Positions 35,043 through 43,617 of a DNA stretch of 64,000 bases are shown here, piece after piece. Within the stretch, counting starts at the first letter, position 1. Each line of letters begins with the position of its first letter. The notes under the pieces are model-generated. The model was given only the letters and a program-made list of their open reading frames with translations, ran no database searches and was not told where the DNA came from. Origin of the DNA: a virus; IMG/VR virus record IMGVR_UViG_3300021197_001752, positions 1 to 64,000 of that record, one strand, 5' to 3'. Position numbers and translations under genes: made by a program.

Positions 35043-36829
35043 TATCGTGCAACTCCTTGTATGTCTTGGTCTGGATCTTTTATTTCAAAAACTACAGTTG
35101 ATGGTGCGTATAGAATTCTACCATCTGGGCTGGTATTTATTTCTATATCGAAAGGAAACTGGCTATAGCCAGCATCTGTTTTCGTGTTCACACTCACCGA
35201 TATTGTATCCACTACCCCAGGTACACTGTTGAGAGTCTTATACAGATCCGTTATGTAGAAAGGTTCTCCAATATTCTTTTTGATTACCATATCATTTTTT
35301 AGACGATTTATACACTCATTAATTACATCAAACCTGTTTGATTCTAGATCAGTAACAACTTCAAAGTCTATTTCTAAGTTAACTATCTTACCAGGTAAAA
35401 TGTCTATTGTGTCATTGATCATCTTATATTGATTTAACCACAGCTTCAAATTGTGTAAAAGCGATGTTGGCGGATTTATAAAGTTTCCATCTTGGTCTTC
35501 TGAGATGACGTAAAGATTAAGATTTCTCTTGAATGAGTCTCTATCCTGTGCTATAGCTGCTCTTTTAATAGACCCATAACTTCCTGGCATCCTATAACAT
35601 AATGCAATATAATCCTGTTTGGTTACTGCTCTGTTTTGTGATGCATAAGAGTCAAAAGCTCTCATCCTTATTTCTTCTTGGGTGGGTGCCGAAACGTCGC
35701 CGATTATTGGTTCTTCATTCGTACTTTCAATTGAAGATTCAATAAAGTCAGTGACTGTAGAGTCTAAGGCAGATAATGATTTATATACCAAATTGACAGC
35801 CGAAGGTGAGTTTACTGTATTTACGCCAGCATTTGCTGTCTCTGTACTGTTGGACCTATAAATTACTGTTAAGATCGTATCTGTTGGCACTACACCAAAC
35901 TTATCGTTCTTTATAAGGTTACTAGGGTCGAAACTATCATCAGTTACATAATTTCTACCATGTACATCTAATACTACATCGGCAGGGTCTGCGATTAAGT
36001 CACCAGTTAGATTACCCTCTGATCCAAAACCAAATTGTAAAAATACTTCACCATCAATGAACTCACTCATGAACCTTCTGGGTACAGGCCTTATTCTTAG
36101 GTTATAAGGTACCACACTCTTATCAGAAGCATTATTAACAATTTGTTCATATATTACATTTTGTGATAGATATGGCACCTGGTAATATTCATTACCCTCT
36201 GAGTCTCTTATTGAAATAACTTCACTGATGTTTAGACCATCCATTTTGAGGCGAAGAAATTTAGTGAACGTTCCTACGGCAAATGTTTCTTGGTTCAATT
36301 CACCTGATATGACTTTCCCTTTGGACTTTATTGCGTAATAAGTGGGATCACCAGTAGCCTCATTGACACGACCAACCACCACCTCGTTTGAGGGATCAGA
36401 AAAATCTATGTCTTCTTGTAAAGTAAAGATACCAGAGGCTTCGGAATTGAAGGTGGTGCCCTTCTTCATAATCGGAATATAATCTATGTTTGGACCTCTA
36501 GTTGTAGTTGAGGCTGGTACTAACACATACACAGTTATGATACCCTCTGTTGCAACAGTTCCAGTCTGCTTATAACCCATCTGGCGGGCTAATCTAGTGA
36601 TATTATCTGTTTCTATTGCACTATCAAGAAAACTCTCATTTGCCTGATAATCAACATAAAAAGATAAGTTGTCTCCGATATAGGATACTGCATCTAACAT
36701 CAAAGAGCCGAACGATGCTTCGTTAAAGTCCTTAAATGTGTCGGGATAATAACGCTTTGCATGATCTATTAATGATTGCTTGATGCTCTCAAAATCACGG
36801 CTAACATAATTTACTGGTCTTTTAGCCAT
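35042..36829 (-). CDS. Baseplate wedge protein, T4 gp6-like (baseplate J family)
   Basis: 595 residues, compared with about 660 in T4 gp6. N-terminal VSRDFESIKQSLIDHAKRYY, FGSLMLDAVSYIGDNLSFYV and NESFLDSAIETDNITRLARQ are the diagnostic start of gp6-type wedge proteins. The C-terminal half has RAVTKQDYIALCYRMPGSYG, IKRAAIAQDRD and VNLEIDFEVV, typical of the baseplate J fold. It forms the inner baseplate wedge ring that links to the hub and tube. Adjacent to the gp25-like gene, as in many myoviruses. Confidence 0.92.
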   Translation of the reverse strand: MAKRPVNYVSRDFESIKQSLIDHAKRYYPDTFKDFNEASFGSLMLDAVSYIGDNLSFYVDYQANESFLDSAIETDNITRLARQMGYKQTGTVATEGIITVYVLVPASTTTRGPNIDYIPIMKKGTTFNSEASGIFTLQEDIDFSDPSNEVVVGRVNEATGDPTYYAIKSKGKVISGELNQETFAVGTFTKFLRLKMDGLNISEVISIRDSEGNEYYQVPYLSQNVIYEQIVNNASDKSVVPYNLRIRPVPRRFMSEFIDGEVFLQFGFGSEGNLTGDLIADPADVVLDVHGRNYVTDDSFDPSNLIKNDKFGVVPTDTILTVIYRSNSTETANAGVNTVNSPSAVNLVYKSLSALDSTVTDFIESSIESTNEEPIIGDVSAPTQEEIRMRAFDSYASQNRAVTKQDYIALCYRMPGSYGSIKRAAIAQDRDSFKRNLNLYVISEDQDGNFINPPTSLLHNLKLWLNQYKMINDTIDILPGKIVNLEIDFEVVTDLESNRFDVINECINRLKNDMVIKKNIGEPFYITDLYKTLNSVPGVVDTISVSVNTKTDAGYSQFPFDIEINTSPDGRILYAPSTVVFEIKDPDQDIQGVAR

Positions 36830-36856
36830 AAATAATAAACTCCTACTAAAATATAT

Positions 36857-37255
36857 TTAGTTTATTGATTCAAATATAGTAAGTGTATCCGACTCATTTA
36901 TAGGCGTAATTTCATATCTTATTCGTATTTGTAGCTGGTTTAGTGCTACTTCCTGACTTTCTGTCGAAGATATAAACTCAATTTCTGTAAGCTCTATGAA
37001 TGGTAGATACGTCGCAACCTGTTTGTTTATTTCGGCTCTTATCTGTTCTAATAGCGAAGGTGTGAAATTGCTAAATAAGAAAGATCTAAGACCGACGCCA
37101 AAGTCAGGTAGCATTACACGTTCGCCCTTGCTAGTCAAAAGGATGTTCTTGAAATTTTGCTGAATAGAATCTCTTATGGTTTTATTGAGACCATATGGTC
37201 CATCCTCTTTTGTATAGGCTAAAGGCAATGCTACTGAAATACCTACTCTTGACAA
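36857..37255 (-). CDS. Baseplate wedge protein, T4 gp25-like (GPW/gp25 family)
   Basis: 132 residues, the same length as T4 gp25. GVSVALPL-type start, NKTIRDSIQQNFKNILLTSK, GERVMLPDFGVGLRSFLF (the E-R-x-M-x-P-x-F-G-x-G core) and LLEQIRAEINKQVATYLPFI are classic gp25 family features. It nucleates sheath polymerisation at the baseplate. Upstream of the gp6-like gene. Confidence 0.95.
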   Translation of the reverse strand: MSRVGISVALPLAYTKEDGPYGLNKTIRDSIQQNFKNILLTSKGERVMLPDFGVGLRSFLFSNFTPSLLEQIRAEINKQVATYLPFIELTEIEFISSTESQEVALNQLQIRIRYEITPINESDTLTIFESIN

Positions 37256-37266
37256 GACTTACTCTC

Positions 37267-40200
37267 CTAGATCAGTGGATCAAAAAACTTTCTAAGTAAC
37301 ATATCTGCGTCTATCGAGGGTTTTACAAATGTAGTGCCCAGTAGACCAGTTGTGTTACAAGAGGTGTCTAAGTAAATAGTTGATACCGCCAGAAGCGGCT
37401 CAACTGGATATAAGTATCTGGAGATATCGTCACGTACCATATTATGATTGCCAGCCTGACCCACTATGGAATCCTTTTGTACCCCAATAGGACCTCGGTC
37501 AGTTACTCGCTCCGTCAGATCAATTGATTCAAATAAAATTTTGTTAGGCTCGTCAGGATCGTCTATAAAAATACCGTCCAAAAATACTGATACAACATCG
37601 GCTATTTCAAAGTCGTCCTCTGCCAATACCTTTTCATATAGGTCCAAAACACCTTGATCCTCTAATGCAAAAGTTATTTTCCTTGTAAGGTAGTTTTCTA
37701 TAACCTCCCTAAAGATACGATCATTGTATTGCCCTTCTCCCTTGGATGCGAATCTAATTCTTTGCCCACTTGGTGAATTAAACAAAGGCCATATTGCACA
37801 CAAGAATGACATCAGTCGTGCGCCTATACCAACAGTGGCAGTTGTTCTTTTTATTTTTTTCTCAAAGTTTGGTCCTGCATTGACTAAAGTAGCTTCTTCC
37901 TGTAAGTCGGCATAAAGCTTCTCGTATGCCTTCCCTGCATTGAATATCCCAGACTCAAAATAATCTTGTCTTGGGTTTTTCTTGAGATTGATATCATCTT
38001 TTCTAAAATAAGCATTGAATATTTCCATGTCATTACCACGATCAATTACCAGATTCTCCATTAAAGGATAGGGGTACTTGCCTGTTTCGTGTGACTCGGG
38101 CGCTCTTAGATATGCTGCTTCACCGTCTTCTTCGCTGCCGACTATATGTGCCTGTTCTATTTGATCAACCGAGATACCAAATCCGTATATATCTTCTTGA
38201 TGCTCGCTCAGATATTCACTCAGCAAAGTCGCCACCTCGGTCCTCTGGAGTGATCTTGGGAGTCGATGATGGTTTGGAATATCATATTTCCTATCGGGTT
38301 GTGTTTGTAAAAATACTAAAACATTCCTGTCTTGTTCCATTTCCTCCTTAAGATTCTCTAAGAACTGACCCTCCTCGTCAAGATAAGTTTCACGGCGGTT
38401 GGCTTGAGGATCAGGTTTTATATCATGAACTATAATTGTTACTATATTATTTGGTATTTCCTGCAATTCATCTCTTTGTTCTACATGGGCATATTTATCA
38501 GCCAATTCACCTGGTAGGGTTGGACCTCGGTCTGTTGGTTCTGTGGGTGCCGACACTACTATTCTAAGATTACCAACACGGTACTCGTCATGCTGTACAT
38601 TATAGCTAACTGCTACACGCTCTGCATTTAAACCACCTGATCCTCTCAAGACTAAATTACGATCGTCTGACACACGGACTAATTGTTCTGATCCATATGT
38701 TTGATCGTCAACGCCTGGAATAAAACCAATATCAAAGCCGCCATATTTGGGAGGTGTGCGACCGAGGATAAATGATTTAGCATCTGATGTGATAAATGCT
38801 TGCGTTCCCGCCGCTATTGCAGAAGAAGCATTAGCCTGAAGAGAGGAAATGGCATCAGGTGCTTTTATGTTGTTGAGAGCATTTATCAAAGCATTGTTGG
38901 CTAGGTTTTCAAAATCACACATTGATTTTATTTTATCTGCTGCTCTCCTTATCTCTTCATCAGCTTGATTTTTAATTTGTTTATCTGTAAGACCTTTATC
39001 TCTCAATAGATCTAAAGCTTTACTTGCTGCCCTAACATAGTCTGCCTTATTGCAGTAGTCAACATAAAATTCCTCTGGCACTATGCCCTTCTTTATTTCA
39101 TCTGATACATTGTCACCGATTTTGTCAAATAGTAAATCTATCTGATCTTCTAATAAGAGTCCAGCAAATTGCTCACGCACCAACTGCATTATCAACGGTC
39201 CTGCATTTCCAGACAATAGAGCTAGCATCTCCATGGAGTTTAGACAGTCCGATACTTTCTCAAAGATTTCTTGAAGTTGCTCTAGAGGGAGTTCTATCCC
39301 AAGCTCATCAACAAGTTTGTTGAGATCTATATCTCCGATTAGATCACCAAGGCGAGATTTACCATACTCTAATAGTTGTGCAGGATTTTTTATATCTCCT
39401 AATTTAGCAATACTATCATCAAGAAGTGGAATATTTTCACAGTCTAAATATTTTTCAAGTGCTTCTTGAACTAAAGCTACCAAAACTTCTCTTAGAGCTT
39501 CTTTGAGTATTTCAGATACTATTTTTAGTATAAATGATAAAAGACCCTCAATAGGTATGAAAGGTATGCTTATTCCAAATAGATTGCGAATTTTGTCTTC
39601 TATTAGCTGATCAAGTGGTAAATTGTTCAAGTCTCGACCAAGGAGTTGGTTCTTCAGTGAATCACCGATTTGGTCTAAGGCACAAGCCAGGTCGTTTTGT
39701 AAAAAGTCCTCAAATTCAGAAGATGGAGCGCAAACAAGTTTTGATGCTCTTGTAGAAAGAGTAGCATCAAGACCCTCCCCCTGGTCACCAGCGCCTGCAA
39801 AGGCCCCTGGTGTATAACCTTCTGCTAGATCTTTCATAGCGAACAACTTTTGTAAGTCCTGTAGGAGCGAATCTCGCAGAGCAGCAAATAATTCATCTAA
39901 TGATATCTGATCTAATACTAAGTCAAATAGGTCAGATAGCTCCTTGATCTGGTCTAAGAGTTGTGGTAGATTACCACAGTTCATGACTGCATCTTCTACT
40001 AGCGGTTCTAGAGACTTTGCTTTTCTTTCTATTTTTTGTTTTTTCTCAATAAAAGATTGTATATTGATAGCTTCGGATTCTTTTTGAGCCGCTGAAACCG
40101 TTCTAATCTGTGCCCCAGGTTTGGTGGCTGATTGGTCTGTATATGCCACCTGAGAGTCTGCTACAATATCATCTGATTCTATTTCTGTTCCTGTACTTGT

Positions 40201-42684
40201 CAGGCTCTGAGATGCTATTTGATCGTCACCATCATCAGTAAGTTTATTTTTGTTATTAACTTTAGTTGGATTGATAGTTGGTGCTGGGTAAGTGTATAGG
40301 CGGACAAAATCTACCCATGGCGTGAGCTTTCGATCGCTAGCATTTGGTGGGTTGTTTTTTACTATTTCCTCTGCAAAAAACACATATCCAAATTCAGTTT
40401 GTTTATAGATCCTAAAATAGTTTTTGTCGCTCTCTAGCTGCGATGGAAACTGTCCCTCTGGTTGATCTTGTATGGAATCTATTTCTAAAGTAGTGGCTAT
40501 TTCGTTATCTATTGTTGCCCTCTTGAAGCCGCTGAAGTACATCCTAGATTTATATATAATGTGCAACATTTGATAATCATTGGTAAGCCCTATTTCTATT
40601 TGATCGTTTGCATCTGGGTATACACCATTGTATGCTAGGGCTGATCTTATCTTACTGGTGAACTTAGATAGAGCCGAAGATTGCCTATATAAATTGACTC
40701 CTATATCAGCCGATCCCAATCCCTGTCCAGCAACAATGCGTGCATATTTTCTAACAATGTGCGAAGCTGTCTCGAATAAAGGGTCCATCTTTTCTAAAGT
40801 AAAAGATATATTTTTTTCTGACCTTTTTTGGCTGGCTAATATAGCTCTCTGGAGGGTTAGTTCATCTAGATCAGTTTTGATATTGCCAGATGCTGCTGAC
40901 TTGTCAAATTCTGTTTTCTTTATTATCAAGGCTATAAGTGGTGCTGAATTTGGTCTTGGGTCAAAGTGAGTCTTCATCTCATGACTCAGAGTGCTAGGCA
41001 TATCAGTTATCGGCTTGTTTAGGTGGTTGCACAAAGCACGATACATCAATTCTTTTAACTCAGGTTCTTCGGCTCGATAGTCTAAGCTGTCCTCAACATC
41101 TGCTGGGGCTTTCATCACTACAAAATAAGAGCCTTCGTCCTTGGCTAGGGCAACTGACTCTGGGTATCTGGGATTATAATAAGAATTGGGGACGCCTCTA
41201 TCAGAGTTAACATTGGTTGTCCAGTCATCATAGTTAAATGCATCTTCTGCTCTATTGTTGGAAGTTATAGCATTGGCATCCGCTTCTTGCTTCTGTTCAG
41301 TAGGTGTTACGTTTTGAACTTTTTCTAGTTTTTGTATATAAACAGTCGGCTCGTCGTCCAAGCGTGGGCCTGGAACTTTCTTTATTTCGTACGCAAATTT
41401 CTCTCTACTAGGATCGGTGGCGGTATCGTAAAAATCTTTTGTGTATTCGTTTACATTTGACCATTTTCTATCGTTTTCATCATCTAATAATCCATCATCG
41501 CCTGCGGCTTGCATAATTCTATTCAGGTGGCTATTAGATATACTACCAACTAAGGATGTTTCTCCCACACTTGGATCTGCGGGTGCGGGTTTCGCATTAG
41601 GCAATTGTGATACCCAAACCGCTCCTTCTGCCAATATTTTTGCATATAATATCTGCCTACCAAGTGGCTTTGTTTGATCCATTTGGAGTGATGCGTTTCT
41701 GGTTGTTGTACCAGACTTAAGCTCCGCTTCCTTTCGCTTTGCTTGAGTTTCTTGCGCTGATAAAGATGCGGTTGTGCTGTCTAGCTCTTTTTGTTCTGCT
41801 TTAGTAGGGATAGTTTGGGCAGTCAAAGGTATAACTGGTTTTCTTGTAGATGCAGTTGCAGTTTGTGTATACATGCCTCTGCCAACCATTATCTCTCTTG
41901 CTAACCTAGTGCCTGGCTCATCTTCTGTAGAAGTCTTTTCCAGGTATAAGAACTTGTATTTTGTTTCTCTAAATAAGAAACCTCTAGTTTCTACTGTGAA
42001 TCCTGCTATCACGTGAGGGTGCAGAGTAGCAAAGTAGATTGCATCCAATAAAGTAAATTCAATCTTGACTGGTGGGAAGGCACGGTTGAACGGTACCCTA
42101 TTAGCTCCTCTTGTTTCCACCGTAAATGGAAATGACATTGGTGCTAGCTTAGTGGCTTGTTGTTTCATAAGTTTATATTTAAACTTAAGTTTTGATGTTT
42201 CCGATATCCGAACTGCATCCTCGGGCGTGGTTGGATTATTTATATCTTCGCTTGGGGGATTATAACGATATCTCAATCCTGCCCTGTATGTATTGAACCA
42301 TGTGCCTTGACTTGTTATGGCAAGATCGATTAATCGTTCTTCTGGATAGCCTCCGTGAAATGCATCCTCGCTTGTAAATATAGTAATATCTGGATTTGGA
42401 TCAATAATAGACCTTTCCTCAACAGATAAGGGGTCTGCGGAGATTTTTCCTTCATATCCAAGATCTTCTTGTGCTGCTTGTGCTGGTACTTCTTCTTGAG
42501 GTATCCTGCCTGTGGCTCTATGAGTTTGTCCATTGGCGTCTACCATGACCACCGTTGCCTGGTTATCACGAACACTTACATTTATTTGACTTATACCATT
42601 TTGCCTAAAATAGGCAAGCTCGGCGTCTGGTGTATCAGGCTGATCTCTGTATAAACTGTATAACTGCTCAAAACTGTGTGACAT
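37267..42684 (-). CDS. Very large baseplate/tail structural protein (1805 aa), unassigned
   Basis: Located between the gp25-like gene and the spike genes. The N-terminal 300 residues are beta-rich (TIFTSEDAFHGGYPEERLID). Middle segments are charged and helical (KKQKIERKAKSLEPLVEDAV). Around 1060-1240 is a hydrophobic helical region (PIEGLLSFILKIVSEILKEA, then YLDCENIPLLDDS). The C terminus contains DISRYLYPVEPLL and ends VKPSIDADMLLRKFFDPLI. No family recognised. Context argues for a baseplate component; a tape-measure role is less likely given the lack of long uniform helices. Confidence 0.65.
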   Translation of the reverse strand: MSHSFEQLYSLYRDQPDTPDAELAYFRQNGISQINVSVRDNQATVVMVDANGQTHRATGRIPQEEVPAQAAQEDLGYEGKISADPLSVEERSIIDPNPDITIFTSEDAFHGGYPEERLIDLAITSQGTWFNTYRAGLRYRYNPPSEDINNPTTPEDAVRISETSKLKFKYKLMKQQATKLAPMSFPFTVETRGANRVPFNRAFPPVKIEFTLLDAIYFATLHPHVIAGFTVETRGFLFRETKYKFLYLEKTSTEDEPGTRLAREIMVGRGMYTQTATASTRKPVIPLTAQTIPTKAEQKELDSTTASLSAQETQAKRKEAELKSGTTTRNASLQMDQTKPLGRQILYAKILAEGAVWVSQLPNAKPAPADPSVGETSLVGSISNSHLNRIMQAAGDDGLLDDENDRKWSNVNEYTKDFYDTATDPSREKFAYEIKKVPGPRLDDEPTVYIQKLEKVQNVTPTEQKQEADANAITSNNRAEDAFNYDDWTTNVNSDRGVPNSYYNPRYPESVALAKDEGSYFVVMKAPADVEDSLDYRAEEPELKELMYRALCNHLNKPITDMPSTLSHEMKTHFDPRPNSAPLIALIIKKTEFDKSAASGNIKTDLDELTLQRAILASQKRSEKNISFTLEKMDPLFETASHIVRKYARIVAGQGLGSADIGVNLYRQSSALSKFTSKIRSALAYNGVYPDANDQIEIGLTNDYQMLHIIYKSRMYFSGFKRATIDNEIATTLEIDSIQDQPEGQFPSQLESDKNYFRIYKQTEFGYVFFAEEIVKNNPPNASDRKLTPWVDFVRLYTYPAPTINPTKVNNKNKLTDDGDDQIASQSLTSTGTEIESDDIVADSQVAYTDQSATKPGAQIRTVSAAQKESEAINIQSFIEKKQKIERKAKSLEPLVEDAVMNCGNLPQLLDQIKELSDLFDLVLDQISLDELFAALRDSLLQDLQKLFAMKDLAEGYTPGAFAGAGDQGEGLDATLSTRASKLVCAPSSEFEDFLQNDLACALDQIGDSLKNQLLGRDLNNLPLDQLIEDKIRNLFGISIPFIPIEGLLSFILKIVSEILKEALREVLVALVQEALEKYLDCENIPLLDDSIAKLGDIKNPAQLLEYGKSRLGDLIGDIDLNKLVDELGIELPLEQLQEIFEKVSDCLNSMEMLALLSGNAGPLIMQLVREQFAGLLLEDQIDLLFDKIGDNVSDEIKKGIVPEEFYVDYCNKADYVRAASKALDLLRDKGLTDKQIKNQADEEIRRAADKIKSMCDFENLANNALINALNNIKAPDAISSLQANASSAIAAGTQAFITSDAKSFILGRTPPKYGGFDIGFIPGVDDQTYGSEQLVRVSDDRNLVLRGSGGLNAERVAVSYNVQHDEYRVGNLRIVVSAPTEPTDRGPTLPGELADKYAHVEQRDELQEIPNNIVTIIVHDIKPDPQANRRETYLDEEGQFLENLKEEMEQDRNVLVFLQTQPDRKYDIPNHHRLPRSLQRTEVATLLSEYLSEHQEDIYGFGISVDQIEQAHIVGSEEDGEAAYLRAPESHETGKYPYPLMENLVIDRGNDMEIFNAYFRKDDINLKKNPRQDYFESGIFNAGKAYEKLYADLQEEATLVNAGPNFEKKIKRTTATVGIGARLMSFLCAIWPLFNSPSGQRIRFASKGEGQYNDRIFREVIENYLTRKITFALEDQGVLDLYEKVLAEDDFEIADVVSVFLDGIFIDDPDEPNKILFESIDLTERVTDRGPIGVQKDSIVGQAGNHNMVRDDISRYLYPVEPLLAVSTIYLDTSCNTTGLLGTTFVKPSIDADMLLRKFFDPLI

Positions 42685-42693
42685 CTATATTTC

Positions 42694-43608
42694 CTAATTC
42701 GTCATATTATATCTACTATAGATTTTGTTTTTATCGTATTTTAGTTTCAACTCTTTGAAGTTAGCCAAATTTGCCTGGAAGGTTGCAATGAACGACAAAG
42801 ACATAGTGTTAAATACAAGCGCAGTTGCTGCACCTGCTGGTGCTGTACCGATGCTTCCTGGCCATGGTATTGCATTACCAATAGCTAAAGCGTTGATAGC
42901 AATACCTTGTTTTTCCACGATCATACTAAGTTGTTTCACCAATTCTGTCATGTCCTCAAAAGCCTTGACCACACTTTTACCTTTTGCTATTGGTTGCATA
43001 TCTGATGTATCGTTACCTGCTATTAATTCAATACCGATTGGCTTTGTTATTGGCTTACCTAATGAATTTTTCTTATCAACCCCAGTAACTATCTTAACAC
43101 CTTCACGACCAACAAGTCTAATACAATCTGCTTTCATTATGGCAGCGGATCGACCCTTAGGAGCGCCATATCGACCGCCTGTACTTATATGAAAATTTCT
43201 ATCTATGTCTGTTTTCTGAGATAAGTATATTGTAGCAGCGTCTAAGATAGGGTCAGGGTTCAAAAATTGGGATTCTGTCTTGAGTGGGTTTTCAGAAATG
43301 ATTTTTTCTTCTTTTACATTTCTCCCGTGTAAGCCTGCAATGAATCTAATAGTTGAAGCATGAGTATGACCTTTGCCGCCATAACCGCTGTTTTCGTCAG
43401 TTGGGCGATCACGACCAAGAATTATAAAGTTATTATTCTCTCCTTGATATACTGTTTCAGAATCTACTTGATTATAATTTCCGTGTGGCTCTACTAATCT
43501 AGAGTTTGAACCACCAAGAGATTTATTACCTGGTCCCTGTTTTACTTTTTTTCTATTTGCAGATACACCCGACTGGTCTACTGCTTTTATTCTTGTGCCA
43601 CCTGACAT
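42694..43608 (-). CDS. Putative baseplate spike-associated protein (304 aa)
   Basis: Basic, Gly/Asn-rich N terminus (MSGGTRIKAVDQSGVSANRK), then NFIILGRDRPTDENSGYGGK and GHTHASTIRFIAGLHGRNV. The Gly/His-rich turn segment and the strand series AAIMKADCIRLVGREGVKIV look like the beta-helical or OB-type parts of spike proteins. The last third is helical with a hydrophobic Ala-rich segment (GTAPAGAATALVFNTMSLS). Immediately downstream of the lysozyme/spike gene, which supports a central hub or spike role. Confidence 0.6.
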   Translation of the reverse strand: MSGGTRIKAVDQSGVSANRKKVKQGPGNKSLGGSNSRLVEPHGNYNQVDSETVYQGENNNFIILGRDRPTDENSGYGGKGHTHASTIRFIAGLHGRNVKEEKIISENPLKTESQFLNPDPILDAATIYLSQKTDIDRNFHISTGGRYGAPKGRSAAIMKADCIRLVGREGVKIVTGVDKKNSLGKPITKPIGIELIAGNDTSDMQPIAKGKSVVKAFEDMTELVKQLSMIVEKQGIAINALAIGNAIPWPGSIGTAPAGAATALVFNTMSLSFIATFQANLANFKELKLKYDKNKIYSRYNMTN

Positions 43609-43617
43609 TATTAACTC

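Noticed and set aside
36845-36861. Near-palindrome (ACTAAAATATATTTAGT) between the gp25 and gp6 genes
   Set aside because: AT-only stem with no U-run and only 27 bases between genes; not a convincing terminator or operator.
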